DNA of 64,000 nucleotides, taken from SCGC-AAA076-P13 sp905478035. Its GTDB lineage: Bacteria > Pseudomonadota > Gammaproteobacteria > Magnimaribacterales > D2472. Made by a program: the position numbers and the translations under genes. The stretch is taken from positions 248,001 through 312,000 of the forward strand of contig OX044367.1 of NCBI GenBank assembly GCA_943846785.1, written 5' to 3'. Below, one piece after another: positions 45,442-55,073 of the stretch; the stretch's first letter is position 1, and each line of letters opens with the position of its first letter. The notes beneath the pieces were generated by a model. The model searched no databases, was not told where the DNA came from, and saw only the letters and a list, made by a program, of their open reading frames with translations.

Positions 45442-46752
45442 TTATTTACCAATACAAAAACTACTAAAAATATCTCCCAGTAATTGATCTGATGTTTTCT
45501 TGCCAACAACAACATCAAGACATGATCTTGCTATTTTTAACTCCTCAGCAGCAACCTCTAAACCATCCCCAGATTGAATTATTGTTAAAGCTTTCTTAAT
45601 GGAGGATATGGAGTTATTAAACAAACTAATATGCCTATCTCTTACAAGAAAAGTTGCGTCTTTTTGCAAACTTGTTTTAAAAAACGCAGTAATTTGTTCT
45701 TTAAAATCCTCAAACCCTTCACCAGTTTTAGCTGATATTCTGCAATCAAATGAAGCAACCTCAGAGTCATCAACATCAATTTTATTAAGTACTTTTAAAA
45801 AAGGCTTTTCTCCAACAAGAGATGAAAACTCTTCAAGACGACTCAATGATGATGGATCAAAAACACCGACAACAACGTCAGCATTAACAATCTCATTTTT
45901 TGTCAAATCAATACCTTTTGCCTCTATTGTGTCACTAGTTTCTCTTAAACCAGCCGTATCAAACAAAGAAAAGGAAAAGCTTTCATAAAAAACCTCAGAT
46001 TCAATAATATCTCTAGTGGTTCCAGGCGTATCTGATATTAACGCCCTCTCAAAACCAAGCAACCTATTAAAAGTTGAAGATTTGCCTGAATTGGTAGGAC
46101 CGATAAAAACAACCTTATTTTTAGCAGAAAGGTTTTTCCTGTTTTTACAACCACTTAAAAATAGATCAAATTTAGAAATCAAAACACTTACGTCTGAAAC
46201 AATATCTTCGTCCATAAAATCTTCTTCCTCATCAGAAAAATCAATCTCACCCTCAACTCGCATTCTCAAACTATTTATATCATCTGAAAGCTCATGCACT
46301 TCCTTAGAAAAATCACCAGACAAAGATTTAGATGAAAGATAAACATCTTCTGTGTTTGTGCTGTCGATAACATCTAAAACAGACTCAGCTTCATTTAAAT
46401 CTATCTTCCCATTTAAAAAAGCCCTTTTAGTAAACTCACCAGGAGGCGCTTCATCAAAACCTATACCCGACAAAGCCTCTTCTATGAGAGCCATGACACC
46501 CAGGCCGCCATGAGCATGTATCTCAAAAGAGTCCTCGCCTGTGTAACTCTTACTCCCATCAAAAACCAAGACACCAACCGTGTCCACTAAAAGACCGGAG
46601 TTGTAAAAAGGCCTCACAGAAAAAACTCTTGAGGAAATATCAGATGTTCCAAATAGACTCTTCAGGCTTTTCAAACAACCATTGCCCGTCACTCTGAATA
46701 TACATATGGCTGACTTATGGGCAGGGGTCGCAAGAGCATACACAACAGACAC
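45442..46752 (-). CDS. mnmE: tRNA modification GTPase MnmE
   Basis: 436 residues: G1 GPTNSGKSS, G3 DTAGLRET, and the invariant C-terminal Cys-Ile-Gly-Lys ending. Partner of MnmG in wobble-U modification. Follows yidC by 12 bases. Confidence 0.94.
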   Translation of the reverse strand: MSVVYALATPAHKSAICIFRVTGNGCLKSLKSLFGTSDISSRVFSVRPFYNSGLLVDTVGVLVFDGSKSYTGEDSFEIHAHGGLGVMALIEEALSGIGFDEAPPGEFTKRAFLNGKIDLNEAESVLDVIDSTNTEDVYLSSKSLSGDFSKEVHELSDDINSLRMRVEGEIDFSDEEEDFMDEDIVSDVSVLISKFDLFLSGCKNRKNLSAKNKVVFIGPTNSGKSSTFNRLLGFERALISDTPGTTRDIIESEVFYESFSFSLFDTAGLRETSDTIEAKGIDLTKNEIVNADVVVGVFDPSSLSRLEEFSSLVGEKPFLKVLNKIDVDDSEVASFDCRISAKTGEGFEDFKEQITAFFKTSLQKDATFLVRDRHISLFNNSISSIKKALTIIQSGDGLEVAAEELKIARSCLDVVVGKKTSDQLLGDIFSSFCIGK

Positions 46753-46764
46753 GCTAATTAACTC

Positions 46765-48318
46765 CTAGTTCTTGGATTGCGGATCACCCAATACACCGAG
46801 CTTGCTATAAAGATATCTTTGTTGAATCAAAGAAACCCCAGCATTAACAACAGAGTATAAACACAGACCTGCTGGAAAGATTACAAAGAAAACAGCGAAC
46901 ATCACTGGCATGGTTTTCATTATTTGGGCTTGCATTGGGTCTTGTGTTGGCGGTTGAGGGTTTAGTTTTTGTGTTAAAACCATAACAAACCCAAAAACAA
47001 CAGGAAGAATAAATAAAGGATCGGGAACAGAAAGATCTGTTATCCATAAACCAAAATCAGCAAACCTTAATTCAACCATCTCTCTTAAAGCAAAAAAGAA
47101 ACCAATAAAAAAAGGCATCTGAGCAAGCATTGGTAAACACCCACCAAGAGGATTGGCCCCCTCTTTTTTATATAATGCCATCATTTCTTGGCTGAGCTTT
47201 TGCTTGTCATTAGCATACCTGTCTTGTAGCTCTTTCATTTTGGGCATAACTTTTCTCATGTTGCCCATTGCAACAAAACCTTTGGCGGTTACAGGAAACA
47301 GAATAAGTTTAAGCAACAGGGTAAAAAGAATTATCGAAACCCCCCAATTACCAACATAATTGTTTATAAAATCTAAAACCATCACCATTGGCTGAGATAT
47401 AAACCAAAACCAACCCATATCAATTGAAAGCTCTAAATTATCAGCTCTTGTTTCCAAGTCCTTTCTTATCTTTGGACCAATAAAAATTCTATGAGAGTGA
47501 GAGCTCACCAGGTTTTGAGCATCCCCTTTTTCAACTGTATAACCCATACTATAAATACCCGAATCCCCAGGCTGAGCAAAATAATTATAAACAAAGTCAT
47601 CTGATCCAATTACAGCAGCAAAAAAATATTTTTGAATAAAGGAAACCCAACCACCCCTAGATAAAAAAGAAATTCTTTCCTCAATTTTTCTGAGTCTTTG
47701 AGTTTCATATGGGTCATCCGATGTGCTAAAAGCAACAGCCTGATAGGAGCTGTTATTCATCATACCCCCCTCTGTAATTGCGGTCTTTAAATCCAAAGAC
47801 CTCCCATCGGTTCTATAAAGAGAAGCAAATGCTTTCCCATAACTACCACCCTCTATTGAATCTAATACCTGAACCTCATATGTTTCAGGAAGAAAAGATA
47901 TTTCTTTTTTTGCTCCTAGAGATTTGTCATAAAGGGTTACAAAACCCTCGCCATTATCAAGCAGCTCATAGTTTGTTTTTTCACCCGTAAAACCTGATTT
48001 AAAGTAATACTTAAAAACACCCTGTTCATCAGAACCAAAAACCCTAACTCCAATAGACCCAGGTATGTTCTCAACTCCATATTCCTTGAGCCTTGCCTCA
48101 ACAATAGCACCAGAAGTTACTGCAACCTTTAATCTCAACAGATCATTTTCTAGATAAGCATAAAGACCATCATCTGTTACAGCACCAATAAGACCTTCTG
48201 TCTTTGCTAGACTCATGTGTTCTGCTTGAGACACAACTTTATTCTCGGCGTTCCACTGATAAAACAGAGAGCCTGACAAAACCAATATAACTGCTAGGTA
48301 AATTTTTCTAATGTTCAT
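46765..48318 (-). CDS. yidC: Membrane protein insertase YidC
   Basis: 517 residues. N-terminal helix, large periplasmic beta domain, then the insertase core with WGVSIILFTLLLKLILFPVTAKGF and cytoplasmic helical hairpin (MKELQDRYANDKQKLSQEMMALYKKEG). Inserts Sec-dependent and independent membrane proteins, including AtpE. 13 bases from rnpA; no yidD lies between, as is usual elsewhere. Confidence 0.94.
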   Translation of the reverse strand: MNIRKIYLAVILVLSGSLFYQWNAENKVVSQAEHMSLAKTEGLIGAVTDDGLYAYLENDLLRLKVAVTSGAIVEARLKEYGVENIPGSIGVRVFGSDEQGVFKYYFKSGFTGEKTNYELLDNGEGFVTLYDKSLGAKKEISFLPETYEVQVLDSIEGGSYGKAFASLYRTDGRSLDLKTAITEGGMMNNSSYQAVAFSTSDDPYETQRLRKIEERISFLSRGGWVSFIQKYFFAAVIGSDDFVYNYFAQPGDSGIYSMGYTVEKGDAQNLVSSHSHRIFIGPKIRKDLETRADNLELSIDMGWFWFISQPMVMVLDFINNYVGNWGVSIILFTLLLKLILFPVTAKGFVAMGNMRKVMPKMKELQDRYANDKQKLSQEMMALYKKEGANPLGGCLPMLAQMPFFIGFFFALREMVELRFADFGLWITDLSVPDPLFILPVVFGFVMVLTQKLNPQPPTQDPMQAQIMKTMPVMFAVFFVIFPAGLCLYSVVNAGVSLIQQRYLYSKLGVLGDPQSKN

Positions 48319-48331
48319 TTTTATATATCCA

Positions 48332-48619
48332 CTAATGGTTTGATGATTCTACAGCTTTAACGATTTCAACAGAAGGGCTTACACCGCCATCTTTAAAATA
48401 ATCACTATAAACCAACACTAGGTAACACCCTTTATCTGAGATTAGATCGTTGGTTCTAAATATTTCTTTTATTTGCCTCTTAATTTTATTGCGATCAACA
48501 GCAAGTTTGAAATTTTTTTTTGATATTGAGACCCTTAAGTTTTCAGGATCCCCTTCTAGGAAAAAGATTCTAAGTCGACTAGATGAATGAAAATGTCTTG
48601 GAAGCTTTGAATAAGCCAA
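48332..48619 (-). CDS. rnpA: Ribonuclease P protein component, N-terminally short
   Basis: 95 residues from TTG 48619. RNase P signature RNKIKRQIKEIFR and VSISKKNFKLAVD are present, but the usual N-terminal LRxxxDF helix (about 20 residues) is missing. An in-frame TAG (the rpmH stop) lies two codons upstream, so no longer start exists. Cleaves the 5' leader of tRNAs with the RNA subunit. Confidence 0.8.
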   Translation of the reverse strand: MAYSKLPRHFHSSSRLRIFFLEGDPENLRVSISKKNFKLAVDRNKIKRQIKEIFRTNDLISDKGCYLVLVYSDYFKDGGVSPSVEIVKAVESSNH

Positions 48620-48622
48620 GTT

Positions 48623-48757
48623 CTATGCAGTTAAAACCTTTCGACCCTTTTTACGTCTAGCAGATAAAATAGCTCTACCAGCCTTGGTTGCCATTCTCGC
48701 TCTGAAGCCATGAGTTCTGCTTCTTTTTAATGTACTAGGTTGAAATGTTCGTTTCAT
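48623..48757 (-). CDS. rpmH: 50S ribosomal protein L34
   Basis: 44 residues, MKRTFQPSTLKRSRTHGFRARM and the KKGRKVLTA end are the classical L34 sequence. Its TAG stop is in the same frame as rnpA two codons on. Found directly; too short for typical long-frame searches. Confidence 0.96.
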   Translation of the reverse strand: MKRTFQPSTLKRSRTHGFRARMATKAGRAILSARRKKGRKVLTA

Positions 48758-48785
48758 AATTCACCATCTAAAAAATTAGTGGCGC

Positions 48786-48791
48786 ATTATA
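48786..48791 (-). promoter_or_regulatory. -10 hexamer of rpmH
   Basis: Perfect TATAAT on the minus strand, about 29 bases before the rpmH ATG. The -35 is weak (TTGTGA at 19-base spacing). Confidence 0.5.
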
Positions 48792-48854
48792 GCCCAATAA
48801 TTAAGAGTTTTCACAAATATATATAAAAACATAAAATTATTTTATATAAACAAG

Positions 48855-48863
48855 TTATCCACA
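48855..48863 (+). promoter_or_regulatory. DnaA box
   Basis: TTATCCACA, exact R-box consensus, 78 bases before dnaA; may serve origin function and dnaA autoregulation. Confidence 0.75.
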
Positions 48864-48940
48864 GAAAATTCATGAAGTTATCCTGTAGATATCTTGTGTG
48901 TTTTTTAATAGACTAGACATTCACATAAGAGGAGAAGAGA

Positions 48941-50236
48941 TTGGAATTTTGGAATAAATGCTCAGAAAGATTAGAAAACAAACTTTCACAAGACGATTTT
49001 AACACCTGGATCAGACCATTAAAAGCAAATTTAAATGAAGATATTTTAGAGCTAGTTGCTCCCAATGATTTTATTCTTAATTATGTGGAAACTAATTTAG
49101 TAGATGAAATTACACAGATGGTCAAAGCACAATCAAAAAAGAATATAAACTTAGTCTTTAAAACTCATACAAAAGAAACATTTGTTGATAAATATAAAAA
49201 TCAAAACAAATCTGAAGATACAAAATTAGTTCCATCTTATGTTTTCGAGACATTTGTCGAAGGTAAGTCTAATCACCTTGCTTTAGCGGCCTCTAAACAG
49301 GTTGCATCCAACCCAAAGGGCGACTATAACCCTTTGTTTATATATGGTGGAGTTGGTTTGGGTAAAACTCATTTAATGCATGCTGTTGGTAACGAGATAT
49401 TAAAAAACGAACCAGGAAAAAGAATAGTGTACGTTCATTCAGAGAAATTTGTCTCAGATATGGTTAAAGCTCTTCAATTGGGAGCAATGAATGAATTCAA
49501 ATCATTTTACAGAAACGCTGATGCGTTGCTTATAGATGATATTCAGTTTTTTGCAGGCAAAGAGCAATCACAAGAAGAGTTTTTTCATACTTTTAATGCC
49601 CTTTTAGACAGAAACAATCAAATGATCTTAACTTGTGATAAATACCCTAAGGAAATAGATGGCCTAGAAGAAAGATTAAAATCTAGATTAGGATGGGGCC
49701 TTCCAGTAGTAATAGATCCGCCTGAACTAGAAACTAGAGCTGCTGTTCTTCTTCAAAAAGCATCATCTATGGGTGTAGAGATGCCTAATGATTGCGCTAT
49801 TTATATAGCCCAAAGAATAAGGTCAAACATAAGAGAGTTAGAAGGCGCTTTAAAAAGAGTAATTGCAAATGCAAGATTTACAAATCAACCTATTGACCTA
49901 GCCTTAGTAAAAGATGCGCTCAAAGACCTATTTGTCATTTCTGCAAAAATGGTTAGCATAGAAAATATTCAAAAAACTGTTGCCGAATACTACAACATTA
50001 AACTTTCTGATCTTTTATCAAAAAGAAGAAGTAGGTCTATAACAAGGCCTAGGCAGCTCGCAATGGCTTTAACCAAAGAGTTAACAAACCACAGTCTTCC
50101 TGAAATAGGAGAAGCTTTTAACGGTAGAGACCACACAACGGTGCTTCATGCATGTAAAAAAATTGCTGAACTTAGAAAAGAAAACCCTTCACAAGAAGAG
50201 GATTACAGGAATCTTAACAGGGCATTAACTAACTAA
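48941..50236 (+). CDS. dnaA: Chromosomal replication initiator DnaA
   Basis: 431 residues from TTG 48941, preceded by AGAGGAGAAGAG. Walker A GGVGLGKTH, DDIQFFAGKE, and the DNA-binding GRDHTTVLHACKK are clear. Initiates replication at oriC. Four bases before dnaN. A CTT-AGA-A heptamer near 50170 is read in frame here. Confidence 0.96.
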   Translation: MEFWNKCSERLENKLSQDDFNTWIRPLKANLNEDILELVAPNDFILNYVETNLVDEITQMVKAQSKKNINLVFKTHTKETFVDKYKNQNKSEDTKLVPSYVFETFVEGKSNHLALAASKQVASNPKGDYNPLFIYGGVGLGKTHLMHAVGNEILKNEPGKRIVYVHSEKFVSDMVKALQLGAMNEFKSFYRNADALLIDDIQFFAGKEQSQEEFFHTFNALLDRNNQMILTCDKYPKEIDGLEERLKSRLGWGLPVVIDPPELETRAAVLLQKASSMGVEMPNDCAIYIAQRIRSNIRELEGALKRVIANARFTNQPIDLALVKDALKDLFVISAKMVSIENIQKTVAEYYNIKLSDLLSKRRSRSITRPRQLAMALTKELTNHSLPEIGEAFNGRDHTTVLHACKKIAELRKENPSQEEDYRNLNRALTN

Positions 50237-50239
50237 CTT

Positions 50240-51343
50240 ATGGACTTTTATATTACAAAAGAAGAGGTCGTAAAATCGCTTAATTCAACACTTGGTGTTG
50301 TTGAGAAAAGACAAACATTGCCAATTTTGGCTAATGTTTTGTTTGAGGTTGATGAGTCATCCTTAAGACTAACAGCTACGGATCTTGAGTCAGAAATATC
50401 AACAATATCTACAATCTCAAATTTTAAAAGCGGTGGGAAAATAACCGCGCCAGCCAAAAAACTTAGTGAGTTGTGTAGACTTTTTAGCGATGGGTCTGAA
50501 ATACATTTTTTTCTTGATGGGGATAATCTCAGAATTGAAACTAATTCAGGTAAATATAACTTAGCAACACTGCCAAGCGAAGACTTTCCTGTCTTTGAGA
50601 AAGAAGAAACAGGCGATTCTATTAATATAACGCCAAAAAATCTTAAGTCTCTTATTGGTAAAACAGCTTTTGCAATGGGCAACCAAGATTGGAGGCATTA
50701 TTTAAACGGTCTATATTTATTCGTTGAGGACACTTTAGTTACTAGTGTTGCAACAGATGCTCATAGGCTTGCAATGGCAACATTACCGTTAAATGAAGGT
50801 GTTAAGGAGCAGATCACAGGAATAGTGCCCAGGAAGTCTATCAATGAAATAGGCAAACTTGTCGGTGATAGTTCTGAAAATGTTGTTTTAAAATTAGGCT
50901 CTAGCTCAATAATTGTAGACATCTCTGGAACAACCTTTGCCAGTAAACTTATTGAAGGCAAATTCCCAGACTATGAGCAAGTGATTCCTTCTGGAGATAG
51001 CTCAACACTCTCTATAAACAGAAAGCTTTTCTCTGAAAGCTTAAGTAGGGTAAGTGTATTATCCAGTGAAAAGTTTAGAGGGGTTAGAATAGTGACATCT
51101 GACAACTCAATTAATATATCAGCAAACAACCCAGAAAAAGAGCAAGCAGAAGAATCTATAGCATGCTCCTACAGTGGAGAGGCAACAGATATAGCCTTTA
51201 ATGTAAATTATATTCAAGAAATTTTATCCTCTATCGATGATGACAATGTTGAAATACATTTCTTTGGCTCAAACAAAAGTTGTTTAATAACGAGTCCAGG
51301 GTCTGAAAGCTTTAAATATGTTGTAATGCCGCTTCTTATATAA
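50240..51343 (+). CDS. dnaN: DNA polymerase III beta clamp
   Basis: 367 residues, MDFYITKEEVVKSLNSTLGVVEKRQTLPIL-type start, three clamp domains, TATDLE, VATDAHRLA and the C-terminal YVVMPL(L)I end of the clamp. Sliding clamp for replication. 26 bases before recF. Confidence 0.96.
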   Translation: MDFYITKEEVVKSLNSTLGVVEKRQTLPILANVLFEVDESSLRLTATDLESEISTISTISNFKSGGKITAPAKKLSELCRLFSDGSEIHFFLDGDNLRIETNSGKYNLATLPSEDFPVFEKEETGDSINITPKNLKSLIGKTAFAMGNQDWRHYLNGLYLFVEDTLVTSVATDAHRLAMATLPLNEGVKEQITGIVPRKSINEIGKLVGDSSENVVLKLGSSSIIVDISGTTFASKLIEGKFPDYEQVIPSGDSSTLSINRKLFSESLSRVSVLSSEKFRGVRIVTSDNSINISANNPEKEQAEESIACSYSGEATDIAFNVNYIQEILSSIDDDNVEIHFFGSNKSCLITSPGSESFKYVVMPLLI

Positions 51344-51369
51344 GAAGACTAAATTTATTACTAAGATAA

Positions 51370-52443
51370 ATGATTCATGATCTAACACTTAATAACTTTA
51401 GGTGCTTTTCCTCTTTGAATATAAAACTCTCTCCTGGGATCAACTTTTTCTATGGAAAAAATGGATCAGGTAAGACATCCATCCTTGAAGCAATTAATCT
51501 TTGCTCTAGTGCCAAATCTTTCAAAAGTGGAAATCTTCAATCTTTGATTTCAATAGGAGAGGAGGCGTTTAATATCAAAGGCCATGACAACACTTCAGGC
51601 TATTCTCTCGTAATTACAAAACAAAAAACCAAGCCGATATCTATATTACTCAACAACTCTAAGACAACAACAAGCAAGCTTATAAGAGAGTTTCCTTCAA
51701 CATCTATTCACAACAACACATTTTCTTTTGCTGATGCCCCGCCAGACTTTAGAAGAAAGCTTTTAGATAAGTCTATATTTATTGCCGATAAACAGTTCTC
51801 GGAGACTTGGTTTAGCTATTATAGGTGCCTTAAACAAAGAAATGCCTTGTTAAAAAATGGGTCTATCATAAACATTGAGCCTTGGGAAAAAAAGCTTGCT
51901 GATCTTGGCAAAGAGCTCACAGCCTTAAGAATAAAATTCTTCAATAATACATTTTATGAATTAAAAGATCTTATAAGTAAGCTCAACAAATCACCATCGA
52001 CTGACTTTTTAGAAAATATTAATATTAGCTTTTATCCAGGATGGGATCATGATGTTGAGCTAAGTGAGTTATTTAAATCCAATAGAAACAAAGACTTAAG
52101 GCGCAAATCCACTTCAGAGGGTCCTCACAAGGCTGATATTAGGTTTCTAATAGAAGATGTTGAAGCTAAACAAATTCTTTCAAGAGGCGAGCAAAAGCTT
52201 TTTTCTATACTTTGGTGTTGCGCTCAGCATGAAGTCCTTCGTAAATACCATGAAATCAACGCAGTGTTAATAATAGATGATATTAAATCAGAGCTAGATG
52301 ATAGTACTTTTGAAGTCTTTTTGAACCTGCTTAATTTTCTAAACAATCAAATTATTTTTTCCTGTATAGATGATCATTTTAGTAGTAAAATAGAGGCTGA
52401 TTTTAGAGAGTTTAAAAAGTTCCACGTGGAACAATTAAAGTAA
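51370..52443 (+). CDS. recF: DNA repair protein RecF
   Basis: 357 residues with Walker A YGKNGSGKTS, signature LSRGEQKLFSI and Walker B IDDIKSELD; an SMC-like ATPase of the RecFOR gap-repair pathway. Last codons (KFHVEQLK) contain a parS palindrome. Confidence 0.94.
   Translation: MIHDLTLNNFRCFSSLNIKLSPGINFFYGKNGSGKTSILEAINLCSSAKSFKSGNLQSLISIGEEAFNIKGHDNTSGYSLVITKQKTKPISILLNNSKTTTSKLIREFPSTSIHNNTFSFADAPPDFRRKLLDKSIFIADKQFSETWFSYYRCLKQRNALLKNGSIINIEPWEKKLADLGKELTALRIKFFNNTFYELKDLISKLNKSPSTDFLENINISFYPGWDHDVELSELFKSNRNKDLRRKSTSEGPHKADIRFLIEDVEAKQILSRGEQKLFSILWCCAQHEVLRKYHEINAVLIIDDIKSELDDSTFEVFLNLLNFLNNQIIFSCIDDHFSSKIEADFREFKKFHVEQLK
52419..52432. promoter_or_regulatory. parS: parS site within recF 3' end
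   Basis: GTTCCACGTGGAAC is a perfect 14-base palindrome, flanked by A and A to give a near-perfect 16-mer of the universal ParB site (TGTTNCACGTGNAACA). About 10 kb from parAB and 3.6 kb from dnaA's start, on the origin-proximal side. It codes for F-H-V-E-Q in RecF. Confidence 0.92.
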
Positions 52444-52449
52444 AAATTT

Positions 52450-54369
52450 ATGCCAAAAAAAGCAGAAGAAGCCACTTACGATTCATCCAATATTCAAGTT
52501 TTAAAAGGCCTTGAGGCGGTTAAAAAAAGACCAGGGATGTATATTGGTGATACGGATGATGGTTCTGGACTTCATCATATGGTATTTGAGGTTCTGGATA
52601 ATTGCATTGACGAAGCAATGGCAGGTCATTGCTCTGACATTAATGTCATTATCAATAAAGATGAGTCAGTAACAGTCAAAGACAATGGAAGAGGCGTCCC
52701 TGTTGATGTCCATAAAGATGAGGGCATATCAGCTGCGGAACTTATTTTAACAACACTGCATTCAGGTGGAAAATTCGATGATAACAGCTATAAAGTTTCT
52801 GGCGGACTTCATGGTGTTGGAGTCTCTGTTGTGAATGCCTTGTCTGATAGACTGATCTTAAAAGTATGTAGAGATGGCGGAGAGTACTTTCAAGAATACA
52901 AGCACGGAGTTCCATTAGCAAAATTAAAAAAACTGGGCACCTCAAAAGAAACAGGAACTGAAATAACATTCTATCCTTCAAACACAACATTCTCATCAGT
53001 AATTTTTGAGATAGATAAGATACATAAGAGAATACAAGAATTATCTTTTTTAAATGCTGGCGTCTCAATAACTGTTACAGATGAAAGAACTGGAAAATCA
53101 AAGAAATTCAAAAATAGTGGCGGCCTTTCAAGCTATGTAACCTACTTAAAAGGCACAAAAAAACATGTAACAGAAATATTTGAATGCTCTGCTACTGAGA
53201 ATGATGTTGGTGTGGAAATCGCGTTACAGTGGACAGACTCATACACAGAGAACGTACTTTGCTACACAAATAATATTCCACAAAAAGATGGCGGAACACA
53301 TTTAGCTGGTTTTAGAGGAAGCCTAACAAGAGTTTTAAAGGCATTCATTAAAAAAGAGAATGCAAAAAAAACACCAACAGATCTTTTAGGAGAAGATGTT
53401 AGAGAGGGAATTGTTGCAATAATCTCAGTTAAAGTACCAGATCCTAAATTTTCCTCTCAAACAAAAGAGAAATTAGTTTCATCAGAGGTTGAAAGTGTAG
53501 TCAGTACTGTATTTAGTAATCACTTTAATGACTACCTTTTAGAAAATCCAAAAGATGCGGCAGGCATATATGCAAAGGTCGCTGAAGCAGCACTGGCCAG
53601 AGAGGCTGCAAGAAAAGCAAGAGAAATGACAAGAAGGAAGGGCGTATTAGAGATTGCAGGTCTCCCAGGTAAATTAGCCGATTGCCAGGAAAAAGACCCA
53701 GCACAATCAGAAATATATATAGTTGAGGGTGACTCTGCTGGAGGTTCTGCTAAACAAGGCCGTAATAGAAAAAATCAGGCTATTCTTCCACTAAAAGGAA
53801 AAATTATTAATGTTGAGAAAGCCAGAATAGATAAAGTTCTTGGTTCTCAAGAGGTTGGAACTCTAATTAAGGCCTTGGGTTGTGGTATAGGAAAAGACGA
53901 TTTCGATATTGAAAAGCTTAGATACCATAGAATAATCATTATGACAGATGCTGATGTTGATGGATCACACATCAGGACTCTGTTATTGACTTTTTTCTAT
54001 AGGCAAATGTTTGAGATTGTTGAAAGAGGGCATGTATATATAGCGCTCCCTCCTTTATATAAAATCACAAAAGGAAAAGAATTTGTTTATGCTTCAGATG
54101 AGCAACAAAAAGAGGATGCTGTTGAAGAATTCTCTAAAAATGGCGGAAGAGGTTTAGAGGTTCAGAGGTATAAAGGCTTGGGAGAAATGAATCCAGAGCA
54201 GCTATGGACTACAACGATGGACCCAGTTGAAAGAAGAATGCAGCAAGTCAATATTAATGATGTGCAAGATGCCAACCATTCTTTTGAAATGCTTATGGGA
54301 GATGATGTTGAGCCTAGAAGAGAGTTTATTGACGAAAACGCTTTAACAGTAACGGATTTAGATATTTAA
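52450..54369 (+). CDS. gyrB: DNA gyrase subunit B (short form)
   Basis: 639 residues; Escherichia GyrB has 804. The GHKL ATPase (GMYIGDTDDGSGLHHMVFEVLDNCIDE), TOPRIM (VEGDSAGGSAKQGRNRKNQAILPLKGKI, TDADVDGSHI) and the C-terminal block EQLWTTTMDP are complete. What is missing is the roughly 165-residue insert in the TOPRIM region typical of gammaproteobacterial GyrB. Position after recF argues for gyrase over ParE. The stop overlaps plsC convergently. Confidence 0.93.
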   Translation: MPKKAEEATYDSSNIQVLKGLEAVKKRPGMYIGDTDDGSGLHHMVFEVLDNCIDEAMAGHCSDINVIINKDESVTVKDNGRGVPVDVHKDEGISAAELILTTLHSGGKFDDNSYKVSGGLHGVGVSVVNALSDRLILKVCRDGGEYFQEYKHGVPLAKLKKLGTSKETGTEITFYPSNTTFSSVIFEIDKIHKRIQELSFLNAGVSITVTDERTGKSKKFKNSGGLSSYVTYLKGTKKHVTEIFECSATENDVGVEIALQWTDSYTENVLCYTNNIPQKDGGTHLAGFRGSLTRVLKAFIKKENAKKTPTDLLGEDVREGIVAIISVKVPDPKFSSQTKEKLVSSEVESVVSTVFSNHFNDYLLENPKDAAGIYAKVAEAALAREAARKAREMTRRKGVLEIAGLPGKLADCQEKDPAQSEIYIVEGDSAGGSAKQGRNRKNQAILPLKGKIINVEKARIDKVLGSQEVGTLIKALGCGIGKDDFDIEKLRYHRIIIMTDADVDGSHIRTLLLTFFYRQMFEIVERGHVYIALPPLYKITKGKEFVYASDEQQKEDAVEEFSKNGGRGLEVQRYKGLGEMNPEQLWTTTMDPVERRMQQVNINDVQDANHSFEMLMGDDVEPRREFIDENALTVTDLDI

Positions 54370-55070
54370 TTGATTTCATTGTAGGTTTTTCTTACCCACT
54401 CTTCTGATTTTTGTGTTATTTCTTTTGCGCTTTTACCTTCAATAACAGGGCCTATCTTTACTATTATCTCACCAGGATCCTTAACAAATCTTTTGTTACG
54501 CCAAAACTTACCAGAGTTATGACATAAGGGTACTACTTTGATCCCGCTCTCTATAGAAAGCACTCCACAGCTATTTGCAAACCTTTGAATACCTTTTTCT
54601 GGAGGTATTCTAGTTCCTTCAGGAAATAAAATAATCGAGTAACCCGCTTTAAGTCTTTCTACCCCTTTAATTATAACTTTCTTGAGACTACTAAATTTAT
54701 TAGCCCTATTTAAGGTTATTGGTTTCATACACCTAAGTGCCCAGCCAAAAAATGGAATGAGCAATAGCTCCCTTTTTACTATACTTGTATTGGGAATAAA
54801 GAGCGTTTGAATAAAAAAGGATTCCCACTGACCTTGATGGTTTGATACAACAATACATGCATCATTTGGTATATTGCCGCGCCCCTCCACAACCCATGAA
54901 ATGCCACAAAAAAACTTTAAGGCGTATAGTAAAAAAATTATCCATTTAGATGAAAAAAGTTGCAGATTTTTTGTTGAAAGAAAAGGCCTTAACAGCAATA
55001 TGAATATTGATACTGCTATGAGACTAATGTAGAAGACTATATTAAATAGAATACTACCAATAAGTCTCAT
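54366..55070 (-). CDS. plsC: 1-acyl-sn-glycerol-3-phosphate acyltransferase
   Basis: 234 residues with block I VSNHQGQWESFF (His-x4-Glu, an accepted variant of HX4D), and FPEGTRI block III. N-terminal hydrophobic helix. Makes phosphatidic acid. Convergent with gyrB, overlapping 4 bases; next to glyQS on the minus strand (3 bases). Confidence 0.88.
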   Translation of the reverse strand: MRLIGSILFNIVFYISLIAVSIFILLLRPFLSTKNLQLFSSKWIIFLLYALKFFCGISWVVEGRGNIPNDACIVVSNHQGQWESFFIQTLFIPNTSIVKRELLLIPFFGWALRCMKPITLNRANKFSSLKKVIIKGVERLKAGYSIILFPEGTRIPPEKGIQRFANSCGVLSIESGIKVVPLCHNSGKFWRNKRFVKDPGEIIVKIGPVIEGKSAKEITQKSEEWVRKTYNEIN

Positions 55071-55073
55071 TTA

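Larger units (their letters stand above)
48758..48940. other. Putative replication origin region between rpmH and dnaA
   Basis: 183 AT-rich bases at the transcription divergence point. Holds a perfect DnaA box TTATCCACA (48855-48863) and a weaker one (TTATCCTGT, 48878-48886), AT-rich run 48810-48850, and promoters for both sides. Origin function is inferred from gene order and strand switch; only one perfect box was found. Confidence 0.55.

Noticed and set aside
52450..54369. ParE instead of GyrB
   Set aside because: Length is close to ParE, but the dnaA-dnaN-recF-gyrB order favours GyrB.
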